From Segatella copri (lineage in GTDB: Bacteria; Bacteroidota; Bacteroidia; Bacteroidales; Bacteroidaceae), in NCBI RefSeq assembly GCF_019249655.2, contig NZ_CP137557.1:1795001-1859000 (forward strand): a stretch of 64,000 nucleotides of DNA, written 5' to 3'. How positions within the stretch are numbered: position 1 is the first letter of the stretch; every line of letters begins with the position of its first letter. This document shows, one piece after another, positions 33,301 through 41,519 of this stretch. The notes beneath the pieces were generated by a model, which had not been told where the DNA came from, made no database searches, and saw only the letters and a program-made list of their open reading frames with translations. The position numbers and the translations under genes are program-made.

Positions 33301-33604
33301 TAGCAAGTTCCTCACCGAGAACGGCATTGAGAACACACGTGTGCTCTGGCCATCAGAGGAGGCAGAAGGCGGTGCACCAAAGGCTTTGGAGATGCTCCAC
33401 AACCACGAGATTGATATGGTAGTGAATATTCCGAAGAACTTGACCAGCAGCGAGTTGAGCAATGGTTACAAGATTCGTCGTGCTGCCATCGACCTGAACG
33501 TGCCATTGATTACCAACAGCCGTCTGGCGAGTGCATTTATTTATGCATTCTGCACAACCAAGCTGGAGGATATCGACATCAAGGCTTGGGGAGAGTATAA
33601 ATAA
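30371..33604 (+). CDS. carB: Carbamoyl-phosphate synthase, large subunit
   Basis: 1077 residues, normal length. Two homologous ATP-grasp halves: the first (1-about 400) starts KVLLLGSGALKIGEAGEFDYSG and binds bicarbonate and ATP, the second (about 555-935) starts IVVLGSGAYRIGSSVEFDWCG and phosphorylates carbamate. An oligomerisation domain lies between them, and an MGS-like allosteric domain (about 940-1077, NILLSTGSAKQKVDLLDAAQML...LYATGGSSKFL) ends the protein. It forms an operon with carA and is closed by a terminator. No anomalies. Confidence 0.97.
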   Translation: MKDENIKKVLLLGSGALKIGEAGEFDYSGSQALKALREEGIETVLINPNIATVQTSEGVADQIYFLPVQPYFVERVIQKEKPDGILLSFGGQTALNCGVELYRQGILEKYNVKVLGTPVQAIMDTEDRELFVEKLDEINVKTIKSEACENIEQTRKAAAELGYPVIIRAAYALGGLGSGFADNEEELNKLAEKAFSFSPQVLVEKSLKGWKEIEYEVVRDRYDNCITVCNMENFDPLGIHTGESIVIAPSQTLSNAEYHKLRALAIKIIRHIGIVGECNVQYAFDPKSEDYRVIEVNARLSRSSALASKATGYPLAFVAAKLGMGYGLFELKNSVTKTTSAFFEPALDYVVCKIPRWDLSKFRGVDKELGSSMKSVGEVMAIGRNFEEAIQKGLRMIGQGMHGFVENKELEIDDIDAALREPTDKRVFVISKAMHKGYTVDQIHDLTKIDKWFLEKLKHIIDIDEAMKKCNINTLDQDLLRTAKVYGFTDFQVARAVGLEQELGNMHKAALLVRNKRKSYGILPVVKQIDTLAAEYPAQTNYLYVTYAGVKSDITFENDHRSIVVLGSGAYRIGSSVEFDWCGVQALNTIRKEGWRSVMINYNPETVSTDYDMCDRLYFDELTFERVMDIIEMEQPHGVIVSTGGQIPNNLAMHLDAQNVPILGTAAKDIDNAEDRAKFSQMLTNNGINQPEWSALTSMEDIDNFIERVGFPVLVRPSYVLSGAAMNVCSNEEELKRFLQLAANVSEDHPVVVSKFIEHAKEIEMDAVAKNGEVIAYAISEHIEFAGVHSGDATIQFPPQKLYVETVRRVKRVGRQIAKELHINGPFNIQFMARDNDILVIECNLRASRSFPFVSKVLKINLIELATRVMLGLPVEKPHKNLFDLDYVGIKASQFSFNRLQKADPVLGVDMSSTGEVGCLGDDTSTALLKSMLSVGHRIPAKNILLSTGSAKQKVDLLDAAQMLVKHGYKLYATGGSSKFLTENGIENTRVLWPSEEAEGGAPKALEMLHNHEIDMVVNIPKNLTSSELSNGYKIRRAAIDLNVPLITNSRLASAFIYAFCTTKLEDIDIKAWGEYK

Positions 33605-33692
33605 TGTTTAGTGATTATTTATTAGTGATTAAGAATTGATAGTTAATAGTTAAGAATTGACAGTTGAGTCATTCTTGATGATTCCCAATAGA

Positions 33693-33737
33693 AAAATCCC
33701 TGCTGTAGGAAAGGCTTCCTACGGCAGGGATTTTTTA
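33693..33737 (+). terminator. Terminator behind carAB
   Basis: AAAATCCCTGC-GTAGGAA and TTCCTAC-GCAGGGATTTT form a stem of about 18 pairs with one mismatch. TTTTT follows. Confidence 0.93.
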
Positions 33738-33822
33738 TTTGAACAAAAAAGCTGTGAAAACTTTGGTTGTTTCAAAAATAAAGCCGTAACTTTGCACGTA
33801 TAAGCTGGTTAAATTTCATAGC

Positions 33823-34983
33823 ATGATGAAACAGCAAGTAAAACAAGTACCATACGGGGTATCTGATTTCGCCACGGTGATGAGTCAGAATCTATATTAT
33901 GTCGATAAGACAATGTTTTTGCCAGAGCTGGAGAAGCAGCCTCGCAATCTCTTCTTCGTCCGTCCTCGTCGTTTTGGAAAAAGCCTGTTTCTCAGTATGC
34001 TCTACTCTTACTATGACTGTAATCAGAAGGAGAGTTTCGAAAAACTCTTCGGTAATTTGTGGATAGGTAAGCATCCTACATCCCTGCAAGGAATTTACCA
34101 GGTACTGTTCTTGGATTTTTCTCAGATTACAGGTAAGATAGAAGTTTTGGAGGAAAGATTCAATGCCTATCTCTGTATCAAGTTGGATAGTTTTGTAGAG
34201 CAGTATGCCGCATATTATGGTGATAAGAAGGGTCAGGAAATCAAGGCGAAGACACAGTATGCTGATAAGATGCAGATAATCTTTGATGCAGCCAAGGCAA
34301 ATCATTTTCAGCTTTATCTTATCATCGATGAGTATGATAATTTTACTAATGTAGTGCTCAATGAGCATGGTGAGAAAGTGTATCATGCCATTACTCATGC
34401 TGATGGTTTCCCTAATAATAATGTTCGCAAGCAGTATTACGGATATTTGGAAGAAGAGTATCAGGCAAAGTCGTATGTGGATACCAACAGATTGACGGAT
34501 TACTATTATGATATGGCTTATGATGGTGTATGGGAAGAAGGACTGCGTTTCATGGCTGAAGCCTACGCTAAGGTTTCTTCTGTGCGTGACGGAATAGAAT
34601 CGGAGCGAAACCTGCAAGGTTTCTTTATGGCATACTTGAACCTCAACGATTATTACATCACGGCTCCCGAATTGGAGTTGAATCATGGCTATTGTGATTT
34701 TTTCTTGTTGCCTGATCATACCCATTATGCCAGTCAGCACAGTTATATCCTCGAACTCAAGGTCCTCTCCAGAAAGGAGTTTGATGAAGAGTTGAAGGAT
34801 GTCTTCAAGGAAGATGGTAGCCCTATGAAGAAGTCGGAGAAGCAATGGTTGGATGCCGTGGAACAGATTAGGCGATATGCCGATGCTCCAAGGGTTGAGG
34901 CTCTTCGCCAGGGTACAACGCTTCATAAGATTATCATGCAGTTCAAGGGCTGGGAGTTGGCAAGGATAGAGGAAATAGAGTAA
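33823..34983 (+). CDS. AAA-ATPase-like protein, internally shortened
   Basis: 386 residues, while relatives of this AAA-ATPase_like/PDDEXK family have 500-580 (the one at 16611 has 520). The N-terminal ATPase starts VPYGVSDFATVMSQNLYYVDKT with RPRRFGKSLFLSML as Walker A and YLIIDEYDNF as Walker B. Directly after EKVYHAITHADGF the sequence jumps to PNNNVRKQYYGYLEEEY, a motif that normally lies about 150-190 residues further on. The C-terminal nuclease-like part (NHGYCDFFLLP...HSYILELKVLSRKEF) is there. I infer an in-frame deletion of the sensor and linker region, so the ATPase is probably inactive. A TAnnTTTG-like box lies before the gene. Confidence 0.75.
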   Translation: MMKQQVKQVPYGVSDFATVMSQNLYYVDKTMFLPELEKQPRNLFFVRPRRFGKSLFLSMLYSYYDCNQKESFEKLFGNLWIGKHPTSLQGIYQVLFLDFSQITGKIEVLEERFNAYLCIKLDSFVEQYAAYYGDKKGQEIKAKTQYADKMQIIFDAAKANHFQLYLIIDEYDNFTNVVLNEHGEKVYHAITHADGFPNNNVRKQYYGYLEEEYQAKSYVDTNRLTDYYYDMAYDGVWEEGLRFMAEAYAKVSSVRDGIESERNLQGFFMAYLNLNDYYITAPELELNHGYCDFFLLPDHTHYASQHSYILELKVLSRKEFDEELKDVFKEDGSPMKKSEKQWLDAVEQIRRYADAPRVEALRQGTTLHKIIMQFKGWELARIEEIE

Positions 34984-34993
34984 AAGATAGGGA

Positions 34994-35080
34994 TTATAAC
35001 TCTATCTTTTATCGTAAAACATGCCTTTATAACTCTATCTTTTATCACGAAACATGCCTTTATAACTCTATCTTTTAGCA
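34994..35080. repeat. Tandem repeat, 33-base unit, 2.6 copies
   Basis: TTATAACTCTATCTTTTATC followed by 13 further bases ending in ACATGCCT starts at 34994, 35027 and 35060. The first copy forms a hairpin with AAAGATAG just before it (34984-34990), so the unit may have grown from the terminator of the ATPase gene. Confidence 0.85.
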
Positions 35081-35168
35081 AAGTTAACATAAAATAATTG
35101 CATATCTCGTTAATTATCAGTATTTTTGCAGCCATATAATCATAAAGGCGAAAGATATGAAAAAATAC

Positions 35169-37032
35169 GGTTCTTCTCAAATTTTGGTACATTTATGTAT
35201 CTAAGTTTGAGGAGACCTTTATCTGCAAAAGAGAAATCGATGCTCTTCCACCCATAATTCGCTTTGCGGTCTTTATCTTGTTGACCGAACCTTCAAGGAT
35301 TCCATTGTTCAATTTGCTAGCAATAGAATTATTGATGGCGGAATAGTCCTTAATCAGTCCTTTGGCAAACTTTTCCATTTTCTCATTACCACATCCTATG
35401 ACCATGTTAATCCATTTGTACAAGTTCATTTTGACCTCTCCGCTCAAAATGCCTTGAAATGTTGTTATATAATAGGCTAAATCGGTAATATGCAAGTCCT
35501 GCAGAAACAATCTGACTGTATCAGTCTTGGTTTTCCAGTTGAAGTGAACTATTGAATTCCAAAGGTCATACTCTTCGCTCCTGATAGTTGCCTTTGCAAG
35601 AAATGCCTTGTAGGCATCATCGTATGCCTTCCAGTCTTCCTTCCATTTTTCTCTCAGTAGAAAAAGAAGTCTTTTCAGTATTTCTTTCTTCTCTGTAGAA
35701 TGTAACCCCTTGGTAACCACAGAGTAATCCAATGACTTTTTACAGAGAATCCTGTTTGTAATAGATTCTATGGCTTTGTAAGCCCTTAGTTGCGTTGGGT
35801 TGAGCAAGTCCTCATATTTGGTGTTCCTTAGCTTTCCCATCTTAAATCCATCAAACCCTGTTTTGTCATGGATTTCACTCAAAGTCAGTCCTTGCCTTGC
35901 ATAAAGATCCATGAAAGTGTTCCATTCAGCCATTTTCTTGATTCTTCTTGTATCCTTGCACATCGATTCCAAGACTGCATATATGCTGGTATAAAGCCAA
36001 CCTCTACTTATTTGTGGCTTAATGGGACCAACTAGACCTTGAGTCAGCAACTCCATTCTCTTATGCAAAAACTCCTGCAGAATCTTTGGAAAGACTGCGC
36101 TCGTCAAGTCTTCAATGACATGGAATTTGTCTGTGATAGCATGTGCTGATGGGGCTCCTTGCTTGATAGCCTTAATGAAGCATCGTCCCCTATCACGAGT
36201 GATAGTATCGACTTTCTTGTATTGTTTCAAGACATTTGCCACAATCGAAGAATCTCTAGAGTCTATCAGTTCCAAAATCTCGCCTGTGTCATGGTCTACG
36301 ATAACACTGCCATAGGTATGTCCCTTTCTCTTGGCAAAGTCATCTATGCCTATATTCCTGGCAGTCCTGTCTGGAAGTCTTTGGATCTTTTTCAAATGAT
36401 TTATGCAAGTATTTGGACAGCAGGTGATTCCCATCTTTCTCATGACCTTGGAGGTCGACACAGATGACATATGTATATGAAGCTGGTTCATCAACTCTAT
36501 GCATCTTACACTGAATCTTGCATATTTGTTTAGCCACTTCGTCTGTTGCTCTACAAATATATGTTTATCAGACTGGCAGTAAAAACGGCGCATGTAAAGG
36601 GTGAGAACAAACCGTTTACACCCTAAAGGACACATCGTGACCGTTCTCTTTTGCCAGCCACGGGTATGAGTGGTTTTCTGGCCACAACGGTCGCAGAAGG
36701 CATGGGTAGCCGTACTCACGAGAACCATTTTGAGTTCCGTGGAAGAGAAGTCACAACTTGTGATAAAAAAGCCATCTATGGCAGGAAAAATGTCCATAAG
36801 AAGTTTTTCTCCGGCCATAGAAGCATTTATATCGGATTTTATTTGGTTGTTCCTTATCTTTTTTATAATTTTGCATCTGTTAGCGATTGTATCCATTGTA
36901 AGTCATATTTTATGATCACTTTAAACTTACATATTTTTGGAGACAATCGCTAATTTTTTATATTAAACTTTCTCAAAAATATTGCTCCTTCATATAAAAA
37001 TTGGGGCTTTGTACTAAAATTTGAGAAGAACC
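35169..37032 (-). mobile_element. ISL3-family insertion sequence, copy B
   Basis: 1864 bases, same length and same encoded protein as copy A at 12477. Ends GGTTCTTCTCAAATTTTGGT... and its inverse. The eight-base duplication AAAAATAC lies at 35161-35168 and 37033-37040. Confidence 0.97.
35193..36896 (-). CDS. ISL3-family transposase (identical to copy A)
   Basis: 567 residues, identical to the product at 12501-14204, with the CDRCGQKTTHTRGW zinc finger and the Asp motifs IGIDDFAKRKGHTYG and ITRDRGRCF. Complete identity of the two copies points to a recent jump within this genome. It reads against the interrupted ATPase gene. Confidence 0.96.
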   Translation of the reverse strand: MDTIANRCKIIKKIRNNQIKSDINASMAGEKLLMDIFPAIDGFFITSCDFSSTELKMVLVSTATHAFCDRCGQKTTHTRGWQKRTVTMCPLGCKRFVLTLYMRRFYCQSDKHIFVEQQTKWLNKYARFSVRCIELMNQLHIHMSSVSTSKVMRKMGITCCPNTCINHLKKIQRLPDRTARNIGIDDFAKRKGHTYGSVIVDHDTGEILELIDSRDSSIVANVLKQYKKVDTITRDRGRCFIKAIKQGAPSAHAITDKFHVIEDLTSAVFPKILQEFLHKRMELLTQGLVGPIKPQISRGWLYTSIYAVLESMCKDTRRIKKMAEWNTFMDLYARQGLTLSEIHDKTGFDGFKMGKLRNTKYEDLLNPTQLRAYKAIESITNRILCKKSLDYSVVTKGLHSTEKKEILKRLLFLLREKWKEDWKAYDDAYKAFLAKATIRSEEYDLWNSIVHFNWKTKTDTVRLFLQDLHITDLAYYITTFQGILSGEVKMNLYKWINMVIGCGNEKMEKFAKGLIKDYSAINNSIASKLNNGILEGSVNKIKTAKRIMGGRASISLLQIKVSSNLDT

Positions 37033-38431
37033 AAAAATACTTGTCAAGAAACATAGACCAGGCTTTGCTGGAATGGAAGGATAATCCTCGAAGAAAACCT
37101 CTTTTGGTGAGGGGCGCCCGACAGGTAGGCAAGTCGAGCACCATTCGGCATTTGGGCAAGAGCTTCAAATATTTTTTGGAAGTTAATGTGGAAAGAAATC
37201 CTGAGGTGATGGAATTCTTTAAGGGCAGTCGTGATGTGAAGAGCATTGCTGCTAAGCTATCCGACTTCTTTAATGTGCCGGTTGTTCCGGGCGAAACCCT
37301 TCTTTTCCTCGATGAGATACAAAAGAGCGAAGATGTCGTTCACAGCCTTTGGTTCTTTAAGGAAGATTATCCCGAACTTCATGTCATTGCAGCAGGTTCG
37401 CTCCTGGAGTTTGCGCTGAAGGATTTGTCATCGTTTGGGGTGGGCAGAGTAAGTTCACTGTTTGTTTATCCGATGTCTTTTGATGAATTCTTGACGGCAA
37501 CGGGGCAAGAGGGACTTCTTAGAACCAAACGAAATAGTAGTCCTACGAATCCGCTGCCCGAGGCATTCTATAACAGATTAGTGGAGGCTTTTCGAAGTTA
37601 TATGCTGGTTGGCGGTATGCCAGAAGCTGTGGCAACTTACATGGAGACAGGGTCTTATCGCTATAGTAGTGACATAGTGAATGAAATCATACAGGGGTAT
37701 CAGGACGATTTTGCCAAGTACGGAGCCAAGGCAAATCCTCTGCTTTTGCGCCAAACTCTCATAAGCGTAGCACATCAGGCTGGAGCCAAGTTTGTTTACA
37801 GTAGGGTAGAAGGACAATATCGTTCGGCAGAAGTAAAGGTGGCTTTGGAGATGCTGAAGGATGCCAGACTAATCATCCCGATTTATCATACGGATGCCAA
37901 TGGGGTGCCGCTTGGGGCTGAAATCAACGAGCGGGTTGTGAAATATCTTATCCATGATACTGGCGTGCTGCTTGGTATCCTAGGAATAGATGACGACATC
38001 GATGGCAGCATCAAGGAGATGATGGTGGCAGATTCCATCAATCTTGTTGACAAGGGACATGTGGCAGAGATGATGGCGGGCTTGGAACTTATCAAATATT
38101 CTTCTCCGCAGAAGCGGCATCAGTTGTACTATTGGCAAAACATGAACAAAGGTACTTGTGCCGAGGTTGATTATGTGATAGCTCGCAGTGGCAGCATAGT
38201 TCCGATAGAAGTAAAATCGGGTGTGAAGGGTTCCATGAGCAGCATGTATTCGCTGATGCGCAATCCGCAGAAGCATATAGAAATGGGCATCCGTTGTTCT
38301 CTTGAAAATTTTGGAACATTCGAGAGTCCCGATGGCAAGAAGATAGACATCATTCCTCTTTATGCTATCTCCAATTTGTTTGCGGAGAAGTAGATGGGGG
38401 ATATAAAGAAATATCAAAAAAAACTAAGAAT

Positions 38432-39094
38432 ATGGCAAGAGCAACAGGTTCAATCAATTATTTGGAGCATCGCACGCCCTTGAAGGACGAAAGCGGTAAG
38501 TATCAGATACATCCGATGTTTGTGAAGCGAGACACCATTGACCAGGAGAAGATGGAGAAGCATGTTCGCGATCATTGTGCGATGAATGTTTCTTCCTTTA
38601 TAGCTGCCCTGGAAACGCTGGAGGATGAGACGCTTTATGCCCTGGCGGATGGCAACGAGGTGAGGGTAGGCGATATGTTTATCGTCAAGCCTAAGTTGGG
38701 CGTGGTGCAGCATAGGGATAAGGAAGGAAATGAGTGGAAGAAGACCTTTCATGAGGGCGACCTGATTCCAGCCAACGAGGTGGATATCTGTGGTTTGGAG
38801 ATTCAGCCCACGAAGGAGTTTCTTGAGAAGTTGCGTCGTAGGTCTAATGGTTGCAGTCGCCAGTATTGGGGAGTGAAGTCTGCTCCGAAGGAGGCAGAAA
38901 AGGAGTTTGCCGATATTGTGGAGATATGTCAGCAGCAGGGTTATATCACGGTGAAGGATATGATGAAGGAATTTGGCGTCACCCGCTATCATGCCAGCAA
39001 GGTGTTGAATGATCTCTGCGAGGAGCCTGCAGCCCGGATGTATGCCACCAAGGAAGGCCCCGTTACGCTCTATCGATTGAGGAAGAAGGAATAA
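38432..39094 (+). CDS. HU-like DNA-binding domain fused to a C-terminal winged HTH
   Basis: 220 residues. The N-terminal 95 residues follow the HU-like pattern of Bacteroidota (INYLEHRTPLKDESGKYQIHPMFVKRDTIDQEKMEKHV... SFIAALETLEDETLYALADGNEVRVGDMFIVKPKLG). The middle is a short beta-rich linker. The last 60 residues (EFADIVEICQQQGYITVKDMMKEFGVTRYHASKVLNDL) look like a winged helix-turn-helix. Bacteroidota hold many such HU-like proteins, most without the HTH tail. The ATG is 38 bases after the interrupted ATPase gene. Directly behind its stop begins a block of three kinds of DNA repeats, which could be its binding sites; this is inference. Confidence 0.75.
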   Translation: MARATGSINYLEHRTPLKDESGKYQIHPMFVKRDTIDQEKMEKHVRDHCAMNVSSFIAALETLEDETLYALADGNEVRVGDMFIVKPKLGVVQHRDKEGNEWKKTFHEGDLIPANEVDICGLEIQPTKEFLEKLRRRSNGCSRQYWGVKSAPKEAEKEFADIVEICQQQGYITVKDMMKEFGVTRYHASKVLNDLCEEPAARMYATKEGPVTLYRLRKKE

Positions 39095-39125
39095 AGATAG
39101 GAGGTGGGGATAAGCATCATTATGG

Positions 39126-39235
39126 GTCGGAAAGAGTATCTTCTAGAGTTGGAAAGAGCATCTTCTCAGGTTGGAGAAAGTATCTTTTCGGGTCGAAGGA
39201 AGTATCATTCCAGGTGCTAGAAAGTTCCTTCTCCA
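39126..39235. repeat. Five degenerate 22-base direct repeats
   Basis: Units start at 39126, 39148, 39170, 39192 and 39214, with the approximate consensus GTTGGAAAGAGTATCTTCTC. The spacing of 22 bases is two helical turns, so all units face the same side of the DNA. There is no long reading frame. Confidence 0.8.
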
Positions 39236-39237
39236 TT

Positions 39238-39279
39238 GTTGCCACTAGGCTCGGCAGCTCTGCTGAGCCTAGTGGCAAC
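39238..39279. repeat. 42-base near-perfect palindrome
   Basis: GTTGCCACTAGGCTC (39238-39252) and GAGCCTAGTGGCAAC (39265-39279) are exact reverse complements, and GCAG/CTGC pair inside. No T-run follows (ACCTTG), so a simple terminator is doubtful. Confidence 0.85.
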
Positions 39280-39290
39280 ACCTTGTTATC

Positions 39291-39408
39291 GTACAACTAT
39301 ACCCCCTTTAGTTGTACGGTTATAACCTGTTTAGTCGTACGACTATACACCCTATAGTTGTACAATCGTAGCTTTATTGTTGTACAACTATACACCTTTT
39401 AGTTGTAC
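39291..39408. repeat. Three 27-base hairpin units at 45-46 base spacing
   Basis: GTACAACTA...TAGTTGTAC-type units (arms of 7-9 bases) occupy 39291-39317, 39337-39363 and 39382-39408. The IS66 element begins 12 bases after the last. Confidence 0.8.
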
Positions 39409-39489
39409 GACCATATTATGGTAAGCGGCTCCGCGTTTATACCTTGCATAATTCAAAAAAAACAGTAACAGCTGATTAAACAAATGCTG

Positions 39490-41070
39490 TTACTGCTTTT
39501 TCCATCGGTCAGGAAGTAAGTCTCTATATTTCTCCAGTGGGGTATTCGGTTGCCATTCAATGGTCTTTTCTATGACATCGCTAATGTATTCAAACAGATT
39601 GATGCCATTCAACTTGCATGAAATAGCTATAGAATATAGGATAGCTCCCCGTCTTGCTCCTTCGTGCGAGCCAAAGAACATAGAGTTTCTTCTTGATAGT
39701 GATATGTACCTCTGGATTCTCTCAATGTAGTTGTTATCGAGAGCCGTATCACCTCTTTTGAAGATGTCACAAATGGCATTATATTCATTAAGGGCATAGC
39801 CGACCGCCTGCGCCAAGGTAGACTTGGGCAGCAAATCCTTCCTGGAAGATATTTCCTCCAGTTTCTCCAATAAATCCTGTAAAATGTCTGGTGCGTATGA
39901 CTGCCGATAGGCAAGATGGTCTTCAACGGTCCATCCATTTACCCCAACCTTATGTTTTTTGTCTTCTCGATAAAATCTGTTGATGATATCTACGACCTTC
40001 TGAGCATCCTTGTCCTCCTTGCCGCAGTCGATGAAGTCTCTCTTGACATGCTGTAGGCAGGCGATTCTCATAATGTCAGGATAAGCATCCGACTCCAGTT
40101 TCCGGTAAGGAGCATATGCATCACTCTGTATGGTACCTTTATAATCAGAGAATACGTTAAGTATGACCTGCTCAGAACGTGAACCATCCTCATATACGAA
40201 GAAGACAAGTCCCAGTTCAGGCGCACTTACAGCCCAGAGGTAGCCTTTCTTCGAACCCTTGTCCGTAGGCTTTGTCTTGGCTAACAGCACTTTATGATAT
40301 GTCTCGTCTGCCGAGACATAATCCTGCTGCAACACTACTTGGCAGATAGCCTTATAGAAGTTTTCCAGTACATCGGCACTTCTGGCAATCAGCTTGTTTG
40401 CCGTAGCTTTCCTTAACGTAAACCCATTGTCGGCAAAGTATTTGGTAATTCGCTCTACCGGCATGGAATAGATGTATCGCATCTGCAGGAGACCTGCTGC
40501 AAAGGAAGGTGAATAGGAAGAATTCAACAACAGAGCCGGCGGAGTCTTCCCCGGATACATGATACTTCCATCCGTATAAGTGTTGATGTGATACACGGTC
40601 TTGATGAACTTGATGGGTTCCATGCTGTAACGTATACAGGTACGAGTCCCGAAGAGACGCAACGTCTTCAAAAGCTCTGCATCCATGACTGGATCTATCG
40701 TAACATGCACTTCTTTCATTTCGTAATGCATGTCACGCTTGGCTCCGTTGTTTTTGCGTGCCTTTCTTTTTTCGGCCTGCTCTTTTTTCTTCTTGTCAAA
40801 TTCCTCCTGGGGCATCGAGTCTTGTGGATTCTTCTCCTGACGTTCGGACTTCTTGCCTGAAACGAGCTTGCCGAGTGCCTTGTTCTGACGATTCGCTTTG
40901 TCTATGGCGATTCCTTTCTGGACGAGTAGTTCTTCTAATGACTTTATACGTATAATGAGTTCGTTGACCTGTAGGGTCAGCGAACTCACTGTAGTATTAG
41001 CTTGCTGAAGTTGTTCGTTGGCAAGCTGAAGTTGTTCCTTCAAAAGTACTATAATTTCGTCCTTTGTCAT
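39490..41070 (-). CDS. tnpC: IS66 transposase TnpC
   Basis: 526 residues. An N-terminal coiled coil (LLKEQLQLANEQLQQANTTVSSL) is followed by a basic linker and the DDE domain: DYVSADETYHKVL (Asp), GTIQSDAYAPYRKL (Asp) and TALDNNYIERIQRYISLSRRNS with the Glu. The C-terminus has FFGSHEGARRGAILYSI, the usual IS66 ending. It is the last of three genes of the element and lies 101 bases after tnpB. Confidence 0.96.
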   Translation of the reverse strand: MTKDEIIVLLKEQLQLANEQLQQANTTVSSLTLQVNELIIRIKSLEELLVQKGIAIDKANRQNKALGKLVSGKKSERQEKNPQDSMPQEEFDKKKKEQAEKRKARKNNGAKRDMHYEMKEVHVTIDPVMDAELLKTLRLFGTRTCIRYSMEPIKFIKTVYHINTYTDGSIMYPGKTPPALLLNSSYSPSFAAGLLQMRYIYSMPVERITKYFADNGFTLRKATANKLIARSADVLENFYKAICQVVLQQDYVSADETYHKVLLAKTKPTDKGSKKGYLWAVSAPELGLVFFVYEDGSRSEQVILNVFSDYKGTIQSDAYAPYRKLESDAYPDIMRIACLQHVKRDFIDCGKEDKDAQKVVDIINRFYREDKKHKVGVNGWTVEDHLAYRQSYAPDILQDLLEKLEEISSRKDLLPKSTLAQAVGYALNEYNAICDIFKRGDTALDNNYIERIQRYISLSRRNSMFFGSHEGARRGAILYSIAISCKLNGINLFEYISDVIEKTIEWQPNTPLEKYRDLLPDRWKKQ

Positions 41071-41171
41071 AGTGCAAAGATACGAAAAAATATCGAGATA
41101 TGCAAGTATTCTTATATATTATTTTTAGTTATTTTATTGATGTACAATATGTTAGAATTTTCCTGCCGCTA

Positions 41172-41519
41172 CTATAGATTGAGTCTCTTTCTATATTTCA
41201 TGCTTTTTAGGCAAATTCCGCTCATGATGGCCGATAGTGTCCTGTACGGCATTTTGCATTGTTTGTTCTTGGGGTCAAAGAATGGTAATTCAAAGGTTCC
41301 TCGCTCCAATCGCTTCTGGTACAGCAAGAAACCATCGCCATCCCACTTGAGCATTTTTACCTGCTGGCGGTTCTTGGAGAAGAAGATGAATACCGCACCA
41401 CCAAGTGGCGGAAGTTCCAGCTCGGTTCTCACTATCTGATACAAGCCATTTATGCCCATGTTCATTCGTACGTATCTCTGGCAGACATAGTACTGGGTAC
41501 TCTCATTCAATCCAAACAT
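41172..41519 (-). CDS. tnpB: IS66 accessory protein TnpB
   Basis: 115 residues. The pattern MNMGINGLYQIVRTELELPPLGGAVFIFFSKNRQQVKMLKWDGDGFLLYQKRLERGTF is the hallmark of IS66 ORF2 proteins, which are needed for transposition by an unknown mechanism. It overlaps tnpA by 13 bases. Normal length. Confidence 0.95.
   Translation of the reverse strand: MFGLNESTQYYVCQRYVRMNMGINGLYQIVRTELELPPLGGAVFIFFSKNRQQVKMLKWDGDGFLLYQKRLERGTFELPFFDPKNKQCKMPYRTLSAIMSGICLKSMKYRKRLNL

Larger units (their letters stand above)
35157..38393 (+). pseudogene. DUF4143-type AAA ATPase gene split at codon 4 by ISL3
   Basis: The original ATG is at 35157 (MKKY), the ISL3 element lies at 35169-37032, and the frame resumes at 37041 (TTG): MKKY-LSRNIDQALLEWKDN. 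The rest, 37041-38393, is one open frame of 450 residues with RGARQVGKSSTIRHLG (Walker A), ETLLFLDEIQKS (Walker B), a winged-helix part and the DUF4143 C-terminus with AEVDYVIARSGSIVPIEVKSG (PD-(D/E)xK-like Asp, Glu, Lys). Only four codons were cut off, so a product of nearly full length could be made from the TTG if transcription comes from the element. Role unknown; such ATPases are common accessory genes. Confidence 0.88.

Noticed and set aside
33892..34926. Minus-strand frame of 344 codons
   Set aside because: Shadow of the AAA-ATPase-like gene, without recognisable motifs.
34994..35080. Regularly spaced repeats as a CRISPR array
   Set aside because: The 33-base units follow each other without unique spacers, and no cas gene is near.
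39126..39235. 22-base repeats as a CRISPR array or coding repeat
   Set aside because: Units are contiguous, degenerate and not a multiple of three; there are no spacers, no cas genes and no reading frame.
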